Source of the DNA: Ophiodon elongatus
Lineage: Eukaryota > Chordata > Actinopteri > Perciformes > Hexagrammidae
Reading direction: 5' to 3'
Length of the DNA: 64,000 bases
Assembly: GCA_016806645.1 (NCBI GenBank)
Contig: JACSYO010002166.1
Location: 952,501 to 1,016,500 of the forward strand
The first letter of the stretch is position 1, and each line of letters opens with the position of its first letter. A program made the position numbers and the translations under genes. Below, one piece after another: positions 1 to 63,752 of the stretch. The notes under the pieces were generated by a model. It saw only the letters and a list, made by a program, of their open reading frames with translations. It was not told the DNA's origin and searched no databases.

Positions 1-63
1 GAGAGGCGAGAGAGAGAGAGAGAGGCGAGAGAGAGAGAGAGAGGCAAGAGAGAGAGAGAGAGG

Positions 64-94
<31 letters not shown>
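1..94. repeat. GA-rich minisatellite, 19-bp period
   Basis: The trinucleotide GGC recurs at about 5, 24, 43 and 62, a 19-bp spacing, within (GA)n. Units differ by GGCGAGA versus GGCAAGA. The array probably continues left of the window. Confidence 0.85.
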
Positions 95-97
<3 letters not shown>

Positions 98-396
98 GGA
101 AAAGGGGGTTTTAGAGAGAAGTAAGGAAAGAGAGGACGAGGACACAGGGAGAAAGAAGCAATGAGGGAGTGAGACAGAGTAGTAGTGTGGGGGAGTTTGG
201 AGATACGAGAGAAACCACCCTGTCAGCAATCGCCTGATCTTTAAAACATGAAGCTCTAATTATACGATGGGGGAAGAGGTAGCGGATAGAAGGAAGGAAT
301 ACTTCACTCCTCCACTGATTAATATAAATAACGTAAAAGCATAAAGAAGTGTATAAAGAAAGTGAAGACATCAATTTGGGATATTAGGTATATAAC

Positions 397-417
397 TTTT
401 TTTTTTTTTTTTTTTTT
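397..417. repeat. poly-T tract
   Basis: A run of 21 T on the plus strand, inside an aqr intron. Confidence 0.9.
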
Positions 418-1129
418 AAATCCAGTGATCACTCCCATTACATCTACAGCATTGGCCCACTGAAAAAGCACATTTATTTCCTACATTAATTAGTGCAATA
501 CACCATTTTTGTGTTTACATATCCTATAACATTCTCTGTAAAGCTATAGTAGGCGGCTTGCCGAAAGCTTTATTGTACTTTCTATGTTCCCAGTGAATCA
601 ATGTCTTTCAAGGCTGACAAGCTCCTGTTAACATTATCTACAGTGCCCTTATCGGCGACACAGAGAGATGAAGAGAAAAACGATCAGAAAATAAAACAAA
701 GAGGCTCAGTGGTAGAGGCTACGCAGATATAACATGATATAACATGCCTTTAGAGGCATGATGTAGGTAAGGGTCAAGAGTCAAGGCCCAGTGGGATGGA
801 ATAGAGTGAGAGGTGAGGGATGAGTTTATGGAGGTTATAAACTGCTTTCTAGAACTGCTAAAAGACACAATAAAGAGAAAAAAGAGGAAAGGAAAAGGTG
901 TAGCCAGGGGAAATGAAAGAGGAGAGTGATCTGTAATAGTCATAGGGTGTATGAGGATGAATCATTTTTTGTTAATTTTCCCTTTCCAATAAAAATGGTG
1001 GGATAGCTAGATTGGCATAAGCAATATGAATGGTGGAAAGACAAATATTAAAAAGTGATTAAAACAAAGATTTGGCCAAAATGATTTACCAATGATGGCG
1101 AGCCAAAACACAAACAAACAGACTAATAC

Positions 1130-14559
<13,430 letters not shown>

Positions 14560-14904
14560 GGTGGCCCTCTCAAGCTGCTACAATGAAGTCTGTGGGGAAT
14601 AAGATATTGTATGAAGGTAACCATAGCTAAGTTACTGACGGACAACAACAGGCTTTGAACATAGCTTTTTTGTATTGAAATAATGCCTTAAAATATGAGG
14701 CCACTATACACATTAATAGTGCTGAGAAGTGTAGCTAACGTTAGCTAGTTACAAAACTTCAGTAGGTCAAGTTAATAGCTCAAATGGGTGAGCAATTCTT
14801 AACATTATAACAATAAGTCTTCCCGAAACTTTAATAAACACCATACCAATGCTAAACGTTTCCATTAGGTATTATTAACAAAGCAGGTGTCGTAAAATAC
14901 TTAC

Positions 14905-15110
14905 ACTGGAAAACGTTAACCTGAGCTGTTTCACAATATTAGGCGACGAGCTAAGCTAAGCTAATTAGAACATGGAGGCTCACTCGGGGATAACAGTTAT
15001 GATAACATTAATGATAGCCCCGTAGCGTACGCAAATATATGATAATAACAAAAACAGCTCACAAACCGTTGTTTATTTCAGCATGAACGTAACTGCCGTT
15101 GGACGACTTG
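14905..15110 (-). other. aqr: aqr 5'UTR exon and promoter region
   Basis: Upstream of the coding start, the minus strand has an acceptor (CCCCACAG, 14590-14597) and a consensus donor GTAAGT (14899-14904). So a 5'UTR intron of about 315 bp is predicted, with a noncoding first exon ending at 14905. The upstream limit of the exon is a guess: no TATA box or start site can be fixed from sequence alone. Confidence 0.55.
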
Positions 15111-15509
15111 TACACAACACATGTACACAACCAAAACGCGCTGAATGCGACCGACTTCCTGAATAGGTACGTCCCCAGAAATCGTCCCCAAGTACGAAAG
15201 CAAGTATTTCGTTCCTACTCTGTACCTCTAAAAAATAAACTAATTTAGGTACCAGGAGGCTATCATAAAATATTATAACAATACATTTAACAAAGCCGAA
15301 ACAAATTCAACAAGAGGCACAATAAAATATGATATAAAACACATTTAATTAATGAAATACAAAAATATATAAGTCCGTATTTTTAGACGTCTATTACATA
15401 TTATACACACACACAGTAAACTCAAACATCATGTTACTGACAAAGCATGATCATCATAAATACAAGTTTACACAAAAAAACAAATATTACACAGTAAAGT
15501 TAATTAACA
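15111..15509 (-). other. spacer between znf770 stop and aqr promoter
   Basis: Only about 400 bp separate the znf770 stop from the likely aqr first exon. It contains the znf770 3'UTR, a candidate ATTAAA signal at 15344-15349, and the aqr upstream region. No further gene was seen. Confidence 0.6.
15344..15349 (-). terminator. znf770: candidate znf770 polyadenylation signal (ATTAAA)
   Basis: Plus-strand TTTAAT reads ATTAAA on the minus strand, about 160 nt after the stop codon. No AATAAA was noticed nearer the stop. Confidence 0.35.
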
Positions 15510-18500
15510 TCAATGAGTCAGTCGGTGTGTTCTGACGTGTGCCGACTGTGTGAATGTTTTGCCACAAATGTCACACCGAAACGGCCTCAGACCTGTGTGG
15601 ATAAGATAATGCCTTTTAAGTTTAGAGGGAGAAACAAAATGTTTGAAGCAAATGTCACAACGATTCTTCCCAGCTGACTCTGTCATTTTCGGTTGAACAT
15701 CAGTTAAACAAATGTGTTGCTCAAGATCGTTTTCGCTCTTCAGACTTGCAGAGCACATGTCACATTCAAACACATTCAGTGGTTCACACCAGTAATTATC
15801 TGGCTGCATTTGACTGTCAACCAAAGAAGTGGCAGGTTCATCACTGAGCAGCTTGTTGCTATCTGAAACATCCGTGACGCCTTGAGGCTGACATGCTTCT
15901 TCCACATCATGTGCATTGCCCTCATACTGTGAGAAAAGTGGCACTGCCATATTTCGATTTTGGACAAGCTTATCTATTTCAAAGGAAAGTTCAGAGGGAA
16001 ATGAATAACTACAATGCTCTGTAGCCTGATCATACTTGCATGTAGCCTGATAACAATCATCTCCGAGCTTTGTCTCCAATTCATTATTCTCCTCTTGTAA
16101 GCCTACTTCTGAAATTGCCAACCATTCAGTGTGTCTGGCCTCAGAGAAATAAGATGAACCTCCATCAGTAAATGATTGACCAACACTTGTACAATGTGAC
16201 TCCACCTGCTCTCTTGTTGCATCCACATTAATATCTGTACAATCACTAAGGTCATCAAGGCATTTCTCCTGGAGATGGTTGGTATTTATCATTTCTCCTT
16301 GAACATAATGTGAGACCCTGTTACCCTGTCTGCATCTGTGCTCGTGAACTTTTAGATGTCCAAGCTGTGTGAAGGTTTTGCTGCACACGGTGCATTTGTA
16401 TGGCCTCATCCCAGAGTGAGTGACCAAGTGCCTCGAGAGCTTGTATGGAAACGCGAAGTTCTTAAAACAGATTCGGCACGTGTGAAGTTTCTTTTTTTTA
16501 CAAGTTACGTTACTTTTAAACTTTGCCTTAAGGAGATGGTTCACTTTTGTGATGGGTATTGCATGCCCGGTGCACAGCAATGCACTCACTTCATTACCTT
16601 CTGCACCATCAGAATTTGAAAGTGTACCGTCTTTGTTCACAGATATATTCTGTTGAGGGATCCGAACACTGATCGTTGGCTGCTGTCGACTATTTGCCTT
16701 CAGTTTTCTAATGTTCTCCTGTTGATTGACTGGCTTGGATGGTTTCCTCTCACAGTGAGTTCTTTCGTGGGTCTTCAGATGTGGAGCTTGCCTAAACGCT
16801 TTCCCACATAAAACGCACTGAAATGGTTTCAAACCTGAGTGTACCATCTCATGCCTTTGTAATTTAGAGGCGCTTGGAAAACACTTTAAACACCAGAAGC
16901 ACTCGTGTTGCATGTTGCCTGGATTTTGCATTGAATTAGCAATCGGTGTCCTTTTCACAGTCACTGTGGAGACCTTTCGCACAACCTCCTTTTTCTTTGA
17001 GATATGTGGCGACAACTTATCCGATTCCCCGTTGTGATTCTGAATAATTACCACGCGGGGGGTCTGATCCAGGTGTTTCAAAGAGACTACATCGCTGCCA
17101 GCGCGCGTCTCAAAATCCTTGTGTAGTACCATTTCCTGGACTGGGACGTCTGCCGCAGTCCTTCTGTTAATCCCGCCTCTGCAAGAAGGCGGCCGATTGA
17201 TATACAACGATCGTTGTCTGTGATATCTAGACCACAGGTGTGTGCGACAATGGACCCTCAGGTGCGTTTTCTGACGAAATCTCTTCGCACACATCTCACA
17301 GCCAAAGGGCCTTTGTCCAGTGTGAGTCATCATGTGCCTTTGGAGTTTTGAAACAGATGGAAAACATTTTAAACATGCACGGCACCGATGCATTTTCTGC
17401 TGCTCACTGGTGGCTTTGCAGGTTTCCCTCTGCGGTTCTGCTGATGTGATTACCTCACTGTCCTGAGGAAGAGAGTCATTGTAATCACTGCAGTTTACGC
17501 TCCATGTTTCTGGTTTGACAAGGATGTTCAAGTCAATGGGATCTGGAAGGTTGGGTTCAGGTAAATGTCTTATTTCTTCAGAATCAGAAATGTTCAAGTT
17601 ATCGCTGTTTTGCACAGTGATAGGAGTTCCCAATTCTTTTAGGTTCCTATAAATGTTATGATGACGTACTAGATTACCATCCAACGTCATGGAGCTGTTG
17701 CTAATCATGCACTGGAATGGTTTCAAGGATTTCTGTGTCAAGAATTGCTGCTCTTGTTCATCTGACTTGTGACAAATACTCTGACACTGACTGCTTGTAT
17801 TGAATGATTGTTCTGGTTTTACGTTCGCTTCCGACTTGATTTCAGTCTCGACCAGGTCCTGCACAGCATTTACACTTATTTTACACTGTAGCTCCAGTTC
17901 CACGGAGGAATTCACACAAGTGCGATGGCTGGCGGGACGTTGCTGAAATGACGACTGAAGCTGCGGACCTGAGGTTCGTCTGCTGTTATAAAACCGTTGC
18001 TTTTTCCTTTCAGCACCGACAAAAAGTGAACATTCATTTCCTGAACTTAAATGGGATTTCAAGTGTACCTTCTGTCTGAAGGCTTTCCGGCAGATCACAC
18101 ATGAGTAGGGCTTCTGCCCCGTGTGAATAAGGGAATGCCGTTGTAATTTGGATGGTGAGCAGAAGGTTTTGAGACATATAGGACACTGGTGTCTAAAAGT
18201 CAGTTTGCCTCCGCTGGAGCTCAATTCTTGTGACTGCAGGTGCCCGTTCGAATAGGAAAAAGTCTGGCCTGACTCTCTGCTCCTCTCAAATTGTTTTGGT
18301 TTGTTATGAGTCGGTGATTGAATCCAAAGGTGAGGAGATGGCGTAAATGACTTCAAGCAGACTTTGTATCCATTGTGGGCATTGCACACGGATGCGTCTT
18401 CTTTTGCAGAATCAACTTGCTCCTGAGTTATTGGATCCATTACATTTGAGACGCTGCTCCGAGTCACCAGGGCATCACTTTCATGTGGCATATTTGTTGG

Positions 18501-18851
18501 TGGCTTTACAGTTTTGTGAGCCACATTTTCCCTTTTCCACTCCAGCTGGTAGGCCACAGAAGACGACACAATCGGAGGAATTGAATTGTAACTGCCACGT
18601 GCGTTAATCCCTGCCGCTGGTCTATTATTGTTTGCTTGTTGGTTATGAGTTACAATGCCATCCCGTAGACAGTCTGTTGGAAGCCTTGGATGGTGGACTT
18701 TCTGCAAGTGTGTTTTTAAATGATCAGACTGGCTGAAAGATGTTCCACAGATTGTGCAGCTGAAGGGCTTCTGGCCAGTATGGATGACATAATGTCTCTG
18801 AAGTTTATATGGTGACGGGAACGATTTTGGACAAACAGGGCACGGATGCAT
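15510..18851 (-). CDS. znf770: C2H2 zinc-finger protein, ZNF770-like
   Basis: A 1113-residue protein in one coding exon, stop at 15510-15512. I took the ATG at 18849-18851; an open frame reaches two codons further to a TTG that is not a plausible start. After splicing to the upstream exon, an in-frame TAG forms at the junction, which supports this start. It carries six spaced pairs of C2H2 fingers: about residues 4 and 32, 220 and 248, 488 and 515, 649 and 678, 791 and 819, 1063 and 1091. A lone degenerate finger lies near 1028. Each pair follows one pattern, KxFxSPSKLxRHxxIHTG then KxFxQxxHLKxH, joined by a TGxxPF-type linker, as in human ZNF770. No KRAB, SCAN or BTB domain was seen. It is probably a nuclear DNA-binding protein with unknown targets. 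Position between dph6 and aqr supports orthology. It is longer than the human protein (about 690 residues), mainly through long low-conservation linkers. Confidence 0.87.
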   Translation of the reverse strand: MHPCPVCPKSFPSPYKLQRHYVIHTGQKPFSCTICGTSFSQSDHLKTHLQKVHHPRLPTDCLRDGIVTHNQQANNNRPAAGINARGSYNSIPPIVSSSVAYQLEWKRENVAHKTVKPPTNMPHESDALVTRSSVSNVMDPITQEQVDSAKEDASVCNAHNGYKVCLKSFTPSPHLWIQSPTHNKPKQFERSRESGQTFSYSNGHLQSQELSSSGGKLTFRHQCPICLKTFCSPSKLQRHSLIHTGQKPYSCVICRKAFRQKVHLKSHLSSGNECSLFVGAERKKQRFYNSRRTSGPQLQSSFQQRPASHRTCVNSSVELELQCKISVNAVQDLVETEIKSEANVKPEQSFNTSSQCQSICHKSDEQEQQFLTQKSLKPFQCMISNSSMTLDGNLVRHHNIYRNLKELGTPITVQNSDNLNISDSEEIRHLPEPNLPDPIDLNILVKPETWSVNCSDYNDSLPQDSEVITSAEPQRETCKATSEQQKMHRCRACLKCFPSVSKLQRHMMTHTGQRPFGCEMCAKRFRQKTHLRVHCRTHLWSRYHRQRSLYINRPPSCRGGINRRTAADVPVQEMVLHKDFETRAGSDVVSLKHLDQTPRVVIIQNHNGESDKLSPHISKKKEVVRKVSTVTVKRTPIANSMQNPGNMQHECFWCLKCFPSASKLQRHEMVHSGLKPFQCVLCGKAFRQAPHLKTHERTHCERKPSKPVNQQENIRKLKANSRQQPTISVRIPQQNISVNKDGTLSNSDGAEGNEVSALLCTGHAIPITKVNHLLKAKFKSNVTCKKKKLHTCRICFKNFAFPYKLSRHLVTHSGMRPYKCTVCSKTFTQLGHLKVHEHRCRQGNRVSHYVQGEMINTNHLQEKCLDDLSDCTDINVDATREQVESHCTSVGQSFTDGGSSYFSEARHTEWLAISEVGLQEENNELETKLGDDCYQATCKYDQATEHCSYSFPSELSFEIDKLVQNRNMAVPLFSQYEGNAHDVEEACQPQGVTDVSDSNKLLSDEPATSLVDSQMQPDNYWCEPLNVFECDMCSASLKSENDLEQHICLTDVQPKMTESAGKNRCDICFKHFVSPSKLKRHYLIHTGLRPFRCDICGKTFTQSAHVRTHRLTH

Positions 18852-18908
18852 TTTCAAATCACCACATTGATTGCTTTTCTTTTCCCAAGTGGTTATCCTC
18901 TCATTAGA

Positions 18909-19335
18909 CCTAGAGAAAGAAATAAGGCATTAAAACCTGAAGCAAACATGCATTCATTCCAATCAACGCAATGACAATAGGATACATGTGATTCCAATAA
19001 TAAAATGCAACTAACCTCGCTGTAATTAACAGTGAAATTATGCATCATGTTTTAAGAATTTGACAAAGGCGTTAACAATATGGCCTGCGGAATTTAAAAT
19101 GTGCAGCAGGCGGTAACAGCCCTCGCGTCGCCGACGCTCGAGTGATATATAATCCGGTGACACGTACTTACTAAACACGTTTGAAGCTGTCTGAAGTCCT
19201 AGTAAACCTCATGCATTCATTAGAAGTTGTCAGTGTCTGTAGCTTGTTAGCGTTCTTGCTAACTATACATCAGTGACGTTACCGGATGTTACTCTGGCAA
19301 CAAACATGTACGTCCCTCAAAATGTACCGCAGGAA
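18909..19335 (-). promoter_or_regulatory. znf770: znf770 5'UTR intron, noncoding exon 1 and promoter region
   Basis: On the minus strand a consensus donor GTAAGT (19166-19171) pairs with an acceptor CTCTAG ending at 18910, a 262-bp UTR intron. The exon above 19172 contains an ATG at 19210-19212 whose 13-codon frame ends in a TAG made by joining TA to G at the junction. A CG-containing segment (19120-19145) lies within the intron. The transcription start is not fixed. Confidence 0.5.
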
Positions 19336-20434
19336 ACAAAGGTTTTCGGTTCCTAGCAGAGCGGGATACCACACGTCTAGCATGTCGATGGATGTTATTT
19401 TCGTGGTATTGATTTTTTTTTTAGATTGACATAGACGCTATGAGAAATCATACTGTTATGCCATTGTAATGCTAAACCTACCCATATGACGACAAAACCC
19501 TTTCCATAGCTGTGCTTTGAGCAGAAAACAGCTAGGCCTATTTTCATTTGTAAGTCAAAACAAAGTCAACTAAAAAAACGGCCTCATGCTTTGTTGTTTA
19601 ATCCAAAATCTTTTGCGACAGAGTTTATTTTTTATTTTTATAACATGTCCTCAAGTGCCACGATAGATAGGCCAAGGCTGCTGTATATCAAACCTTGCTC
19701 CACAACTTGGCACAGACACTGACGACTATATTGTAATCATATAGCACCTCTGTGAAAAGGTGCCCCTACTTTAAACTTTTTTTTTATTAATGAGGAAAAA
19801 ATGCAAAGAGTCCCTTATCATAATCATCTCTCATTTTTTTAATACTGTAAATAATCACATTACTGTACGTAGCCTACTACATCAAATATCCAGCATACAG
19901 AGTATAGGCCATGGTGTGAAAAGTACACTCATTATAAATGTATCTTATACATTTCCCCTAGTCATGCCTTCTGACTGTAATACCTATCCTGAGAGCAGGG
20001 TTGTGGGGTTCGTTGGACAGACATGTAGGTTAGCATTTCTTTCACATGCGATGGCCTTTTCCACTTCTTATTTAAACCAGCTGTTCCCTCTGATATGTTC
20101 ATTTTGGTTCACACACGTATTTATTATTCTGTAAATGGATATACAATTTTGAGTTCTGAGCCGAGGGATTTCCTCGTCTGTGCTGCGCCAAGTGTTTTGG
20201 TTTGAAAAATATAATAATGTTACTTTTCAGAGGAAGCCTTACCAAGAGATGGCATTTTTTGTTGTGTCTAGATTAAGGGTTTTGGTCTCGTGGTTGGCCT
20301 GCAAACCTAGTTTTTTTTCTAGCAAGACCCAGGCGGAGAAACCACAGGCTTTCAAACCCTGTTGGATTACATCTTTCTATGGTTTTCGCCTCAGTTTTTC
20401 TGGACATTTGATATTCCTATATCTAGTAGAAGTA

Positions 20435-20475
20435 AACTCGATTAGTTAATCGACAAAATTGAATCATGGTCATTA
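20435..20475. mobile_element. fragment of MITE-like element
   Basis: Short sequence with CGATTAGTTAATCGAC and CATTATCGATTAAG. These phrases are typical of the ends of the same family as 2798-3056. Too short for certainty. Confidence 0.3.
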
Positions 20476-21780
20476 TTCATTATCGATTAAGTTGTTATTC
20501 AAGAACATTTTGGAAAGATGAAATGTGTTAATTAAAGATACTTATAATCCTATAATATAAAGCTGAATTGTTGACCATCAGGAAAACAAAAAAAAACAAA
20601 GACACAAATACCTCCATTAATTCAAAAATACCAACAAAATATAGTTAGTAGTTCTTAACACAAAACATTGAGCACTAAGCAAAACATATCAGTGATCTAT
20701 TATATTAGAGATAAATATCAAATATTTATTATTTTAATGCTTCATGGCTTAATTTATAAATTTGTGTCACTCAGTATAGTGGATATACTGCACAAATGGA
20801 ATTGATAACAATTTAGCATTAAAAGTGGACTGTTTATGTCGACCACAAGAGGGCAGCAGACACCACTCAATAGCATGTGATGGCTTGCCAGTTCAGCAGT
20901 TAGAACAAGTTTCATTAAGTCAGTGCTGTGACCATGAAGACATGCTTTCACAATATGTCAGGGGAAGAAAACAAGACATTTTGTAACAAAAAGGATTCAA
21001 ATATGCAAACAAACAAAACCACAGTCACTGAGGCAAACAGACCACAATTTCAAGAGGCGTCTCGTGCAATGTGGCCGCTTCTGAGCTGGGCTCCCCTACT
21101 GTGGCCCACTGCTATGGGGAAAGACAGTCACACACATCAGCCTGGTTAGCCCGGAGGAAGAAACACACAGTTAAAGTCCATGTGCAAGGCCACAATGACA
21201 AGAGCCGCAGGCTGGTACACTGTGCACAAAGGACAACGTTAGCCACAACAACCAGTTTGTTTGCAGAGCGGTTGCAGGTCAGCTTGGCAGAAAATGTACA
21301 TTTGACAAAACACATGAGAAAACTAAATGTCACCCTGTCTTTATTCATTTTGTGAGGAAACACAGCGGTACAAACACAAAGAAATGTGTCTGCTATCGGC
21401 CATCACATGGGCTATGATGAGGGTGTGATGATATTTGTGGCTTTGCCTGTGTCTGCGTGAAAACAGGCCCGCTGAAAGACAGAATGTAATGTTTATATAG
21501 TGATCGACAAGTGGTTGTCGTGCACAGAATTTTAGCAGCAGAGCTCCTCCGTGTTTACAGAAATGTTGAGTCTTGTATTGCTGTGTTATAAAGCCCTCGT
21601 AATTTAACCATTGCTCCACTAAAGGGAATGAAAGCACATGCACTCAAACCTCAATACAGAACTGTCTTGCAAATGTGGAATTTTAATAATAAATAACTGG
21701 GCTGGTGTGTGCTGTTTCTTTATTTTTCATTGATCAATTTGAACAAAAAAAACATTTCTCAATCTTTTCTGTATGTTTAC

Positions 21781-21820
21781 CAAGACTGCTGAACATGCAT
21801 GTTTGCTCAGCACAGTCTTG
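21781..21820. repeat. short imperfect hairpin
   Basis: CAAGACTGCTGA (21781-21792) pairs with TCAGCACAGTCTTG (21807-21820) with a 2-nt bulge and a 14-nt loop. It is too short for a typical miRNA precursor. Confidence 0.35.
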
Positions 21821-23164
21821 TTTGTCAATACCCTGCTTGGCATTAAAAATGTTACAAACATAAAAAAAAAAATGTAAGAAGAAAAATTTAAAATGAAAAC
21901 CTTTTTAGTAAGGTGTCTTTTTCAGAAATGTTTTGTCATTGCCAAATATGTGGCTGTTAAACAGCTACATTTATTGAAAACACTGAAATATAATAATAAA
22001 TGTATCTGTGTTTACATGACTGGGGTGTACACGTATATAATGAAAGTACTTTATTAAAATATACCTACATCTTAGTGTGCTTTGGACAGCTGCATCATTC
22101 AACAATTTTGAATGTCCCCCTGGTGAGGCCCTTTAAAACCAGACCGGTGAACATTAACACACACACTGTATATTTATGGGGCATCGGCTTGCTCTTTCTC
22201 ATAAATAATTGCTTGTTTGTGTTTCTCAACTCTCAATAAAAATCTTCAGGCCCTATTGGCTGCCTCTATTGTTCAATTTTTGATAACAACAATCAAAACA
22301 ACATTGCGGTGGGTGAAGATCAATAGCTCACTCCACTCTCCCGCCATCGCAAGCACAATGAAGAGAATAGCCGGAGTGAAGAAGCATTCCAACTCGATCA
22401 TCAATACGGTTCATGATCTTTGAGAAAAGAAATGTTCCAGGAGCAATGGTTAATAGTGTTATTTTCTTCCCACATCGTCACAATGTCCATCGACAGCCCC
22501 AGCGTGCACACGCACACAACACACACCTGCCCTGCAGCTGTGTGTTGTAGTGTCCCTCTCCTATTAACCAGGTTGCCTTAGAATCAATAGAAAACATAAA
22601 GAGGCTTAATCTTTTCAGGTGCTTGGTGCTGATTGCCTATTACACAATAATAACACACCTTGAATCCCGTAGAGCATGAGAGCGAGGAACACAGTCACCT
22701 CATCCGCACACATTACACACTGCCACAAACAGTCACACAGTAAATCTATAGGTTTACAACTGAACAGATGGTGTTAGCGGTGGCCTTTATGAGGGGTGTT
22801 AGCTGACGTGGTGAGAGAAATTCCAGCAGAAACAGTGGGATATCAGGGGATACAGTTTATCGCCTCGTGGAATGAGACACTGCTGGTGTCTCCTTTTGTA
22901 GACTATGGTCTCCAGTCCTCTGGTATGCAGCTTTAGGTTATAGAAGTTCCATAAGACTCTTCTCCGAGGCAGAATAACAGCTGCTGCAGTATTCAACTCC
23001 AGTGGCGGACAAAGTAAATTATAAGCCTAAATTCTGGGATGTGAAGTGGAATAAACACATCCTCAGAACCGCACATCACCAAAACCACTTGCAGACAGAC
23101 AACGCTTTGCATTTCAACAATCAGCAGTGATAAACAGTCAACATTAATGAGCAGTTATGCAGTT

Positions 23165-23170
23165 TTTATT
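23165..23170 (-). terminator. dph6: dph6 polyadenylation signal (AATAAA)
   Basis: Plus-strand TTTATT reads AATAAA on the minus strand, about 130 nt after the dph6 stop. It predicts a short 3'UTR ending near 23145. Confidence 0.65.
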
Positions 23171-23300
23171 TTCCACATTCACTGATGTCCTGTTGTAAGT
23201 CATTAGGTGTTGGGCTGTCAGATGCACTCCTTCAGAAAAGCCCAAATGAATTCCAGTGATGTGGATGACTGGAGTCTGGTTGTTGACTCTGGCTGTGTTT

Positions 23301-62491
<39,191 letters not shown>

Positions 62492-63696
62492 CTGTATGCG
62501 GGGGGGAGGGGGGGAGGGGGGGTTAGATGGAGGAAACTTAATCGTAAAGATTTCTCGCCTCTTCCATTATACGTGCATTGTAACGGCCATATGATGTCAC
62601 CGTCCCATGGGGCCAAAAACTCCTTGCTCAACCTACAGCGGTTTCCAAAAGCGTTATCTGAACAAAACCACGCAAACACATGTAAACACACACACACACA
62701 CACACACAAACACACACAAACAGACAAAGAAAGCAGATTCCTGGCGGCTCTTTCCTTTCATCGGACCGCAATCCTGTGGGGATGTTTACACTCTGGTCGT
62801 ATCAAGGCCTTTATGGTCCAGCCCATATCCCCCGGAGGGTTGCGTACATGGCCGTGTGAGCGAACGTGTGTGTTTATGCGTACATGTGGGTGTGTGACTC
62901 GAGGCAGCGGCAACAACTAAAGGCAGTTCCTGGACCTTATCAGCAGTCTAGTGTGAGCGGGAGAGGAGTGTGTCTGGCCGCAGCTCCCATCCTCTACACA
63001 CAGCCCAGCTGGAAGACACAACCGCAGTGACAACTTGAAGTATCAGCGAAGCATTGTGTCTGTGAGTGGCATGTATCTTTAATATTGCTGAGGGCTAATC
63101 TAATTGCTTTTCATATCATATTCATATTTCAGAAACAGTGAGACAACTATGCACTCGAGAGATACTGACACAGCCCTGAGAAGAGTTCAATCTTCCCTCA
63201 CGAACACAGGCCTGATCCGCGGTGACACACGCAAATAAAAACACACATAAGTGCAAGCAGGCGGTGCATGCGTGTACATATACATTCACAGACATACTTT
63301 CACAACCCCCTTCCCTACCTCCGTGCCCCTCCCCTACAGCAACACACCTGAAGATTCATTAGAACATTACATGGGCTGTAATTAGAATGAGAGGCAAGGG
63401 TAGAAGCAGTGGAGGGATGCACAAGTCTCCAGTAAATTACCTTGTAGCCATTATCAATTTCCCTGGCTACTGGTCCTTAAGATAACCCCCCCCCACCCCT
63501 CCTTCTCCCTGTGGTCCCTTCCTGCAATTTTTCTCTGCCTGATAAACATGCTGATTAAAGCGAACAGCGTGTAAACCTTTGATACTTTCCTAAATGAAAT
63601 CCATGCCCTGCCTGGGGCCCGACGCTGCGCTGCAACGCACTGTGCCTCACCCACCCACACACACACACGCACGCACGCACGCACACGCACACACAT

Positions 63697-63752
<56 letters not shown>

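Larger units (their letters stand above)
1..1129 (-). other. aqr: aqr intron 17 (partial)
   Basis: No exon was recognised here. The stretch holds a GA-rich minisatellite at the extreme left and a 21-nt T run at 397-417. The rest is unremarkable AT-rich sequence. Confidence 0.75.
19336..23140. other. intergenic region between dph6 3' end and znf770
   Basis: 3.8 kb without a convincing exon. It contains a fragment near 20435-20475 (CGATTAGTTAATCG, then TTATCGATTAAG) that resembles the dispersed element at 2798. There is also a small hairpin at 21781-21820. Remaining sequence is AT-rich and unremarkable. Confidence 0.65.

Noticed and set aside
16356..18607. Plus-strand open frames opposite znf770
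   Set aside because: Antisense shadows of a long coding exon.
18852..18857. Start of znf770 two codons upstream (TTG)
   Set aside because: Not an ATG; the ATG at 18851 has an in-frame stop upstream after splicing.
21781..21820. Hairpin as possible microRNA
   Set aside because: The stem is only 12-14 bp, shorter than a miRNA precursor, and the flanks do not pair.
63421..63460. Possible upstream dph6 exon ending TACAAG|GTAATT
   Set aside because: Encoded residues do not resemble the expected DPH6 segment before EKEGVEA.
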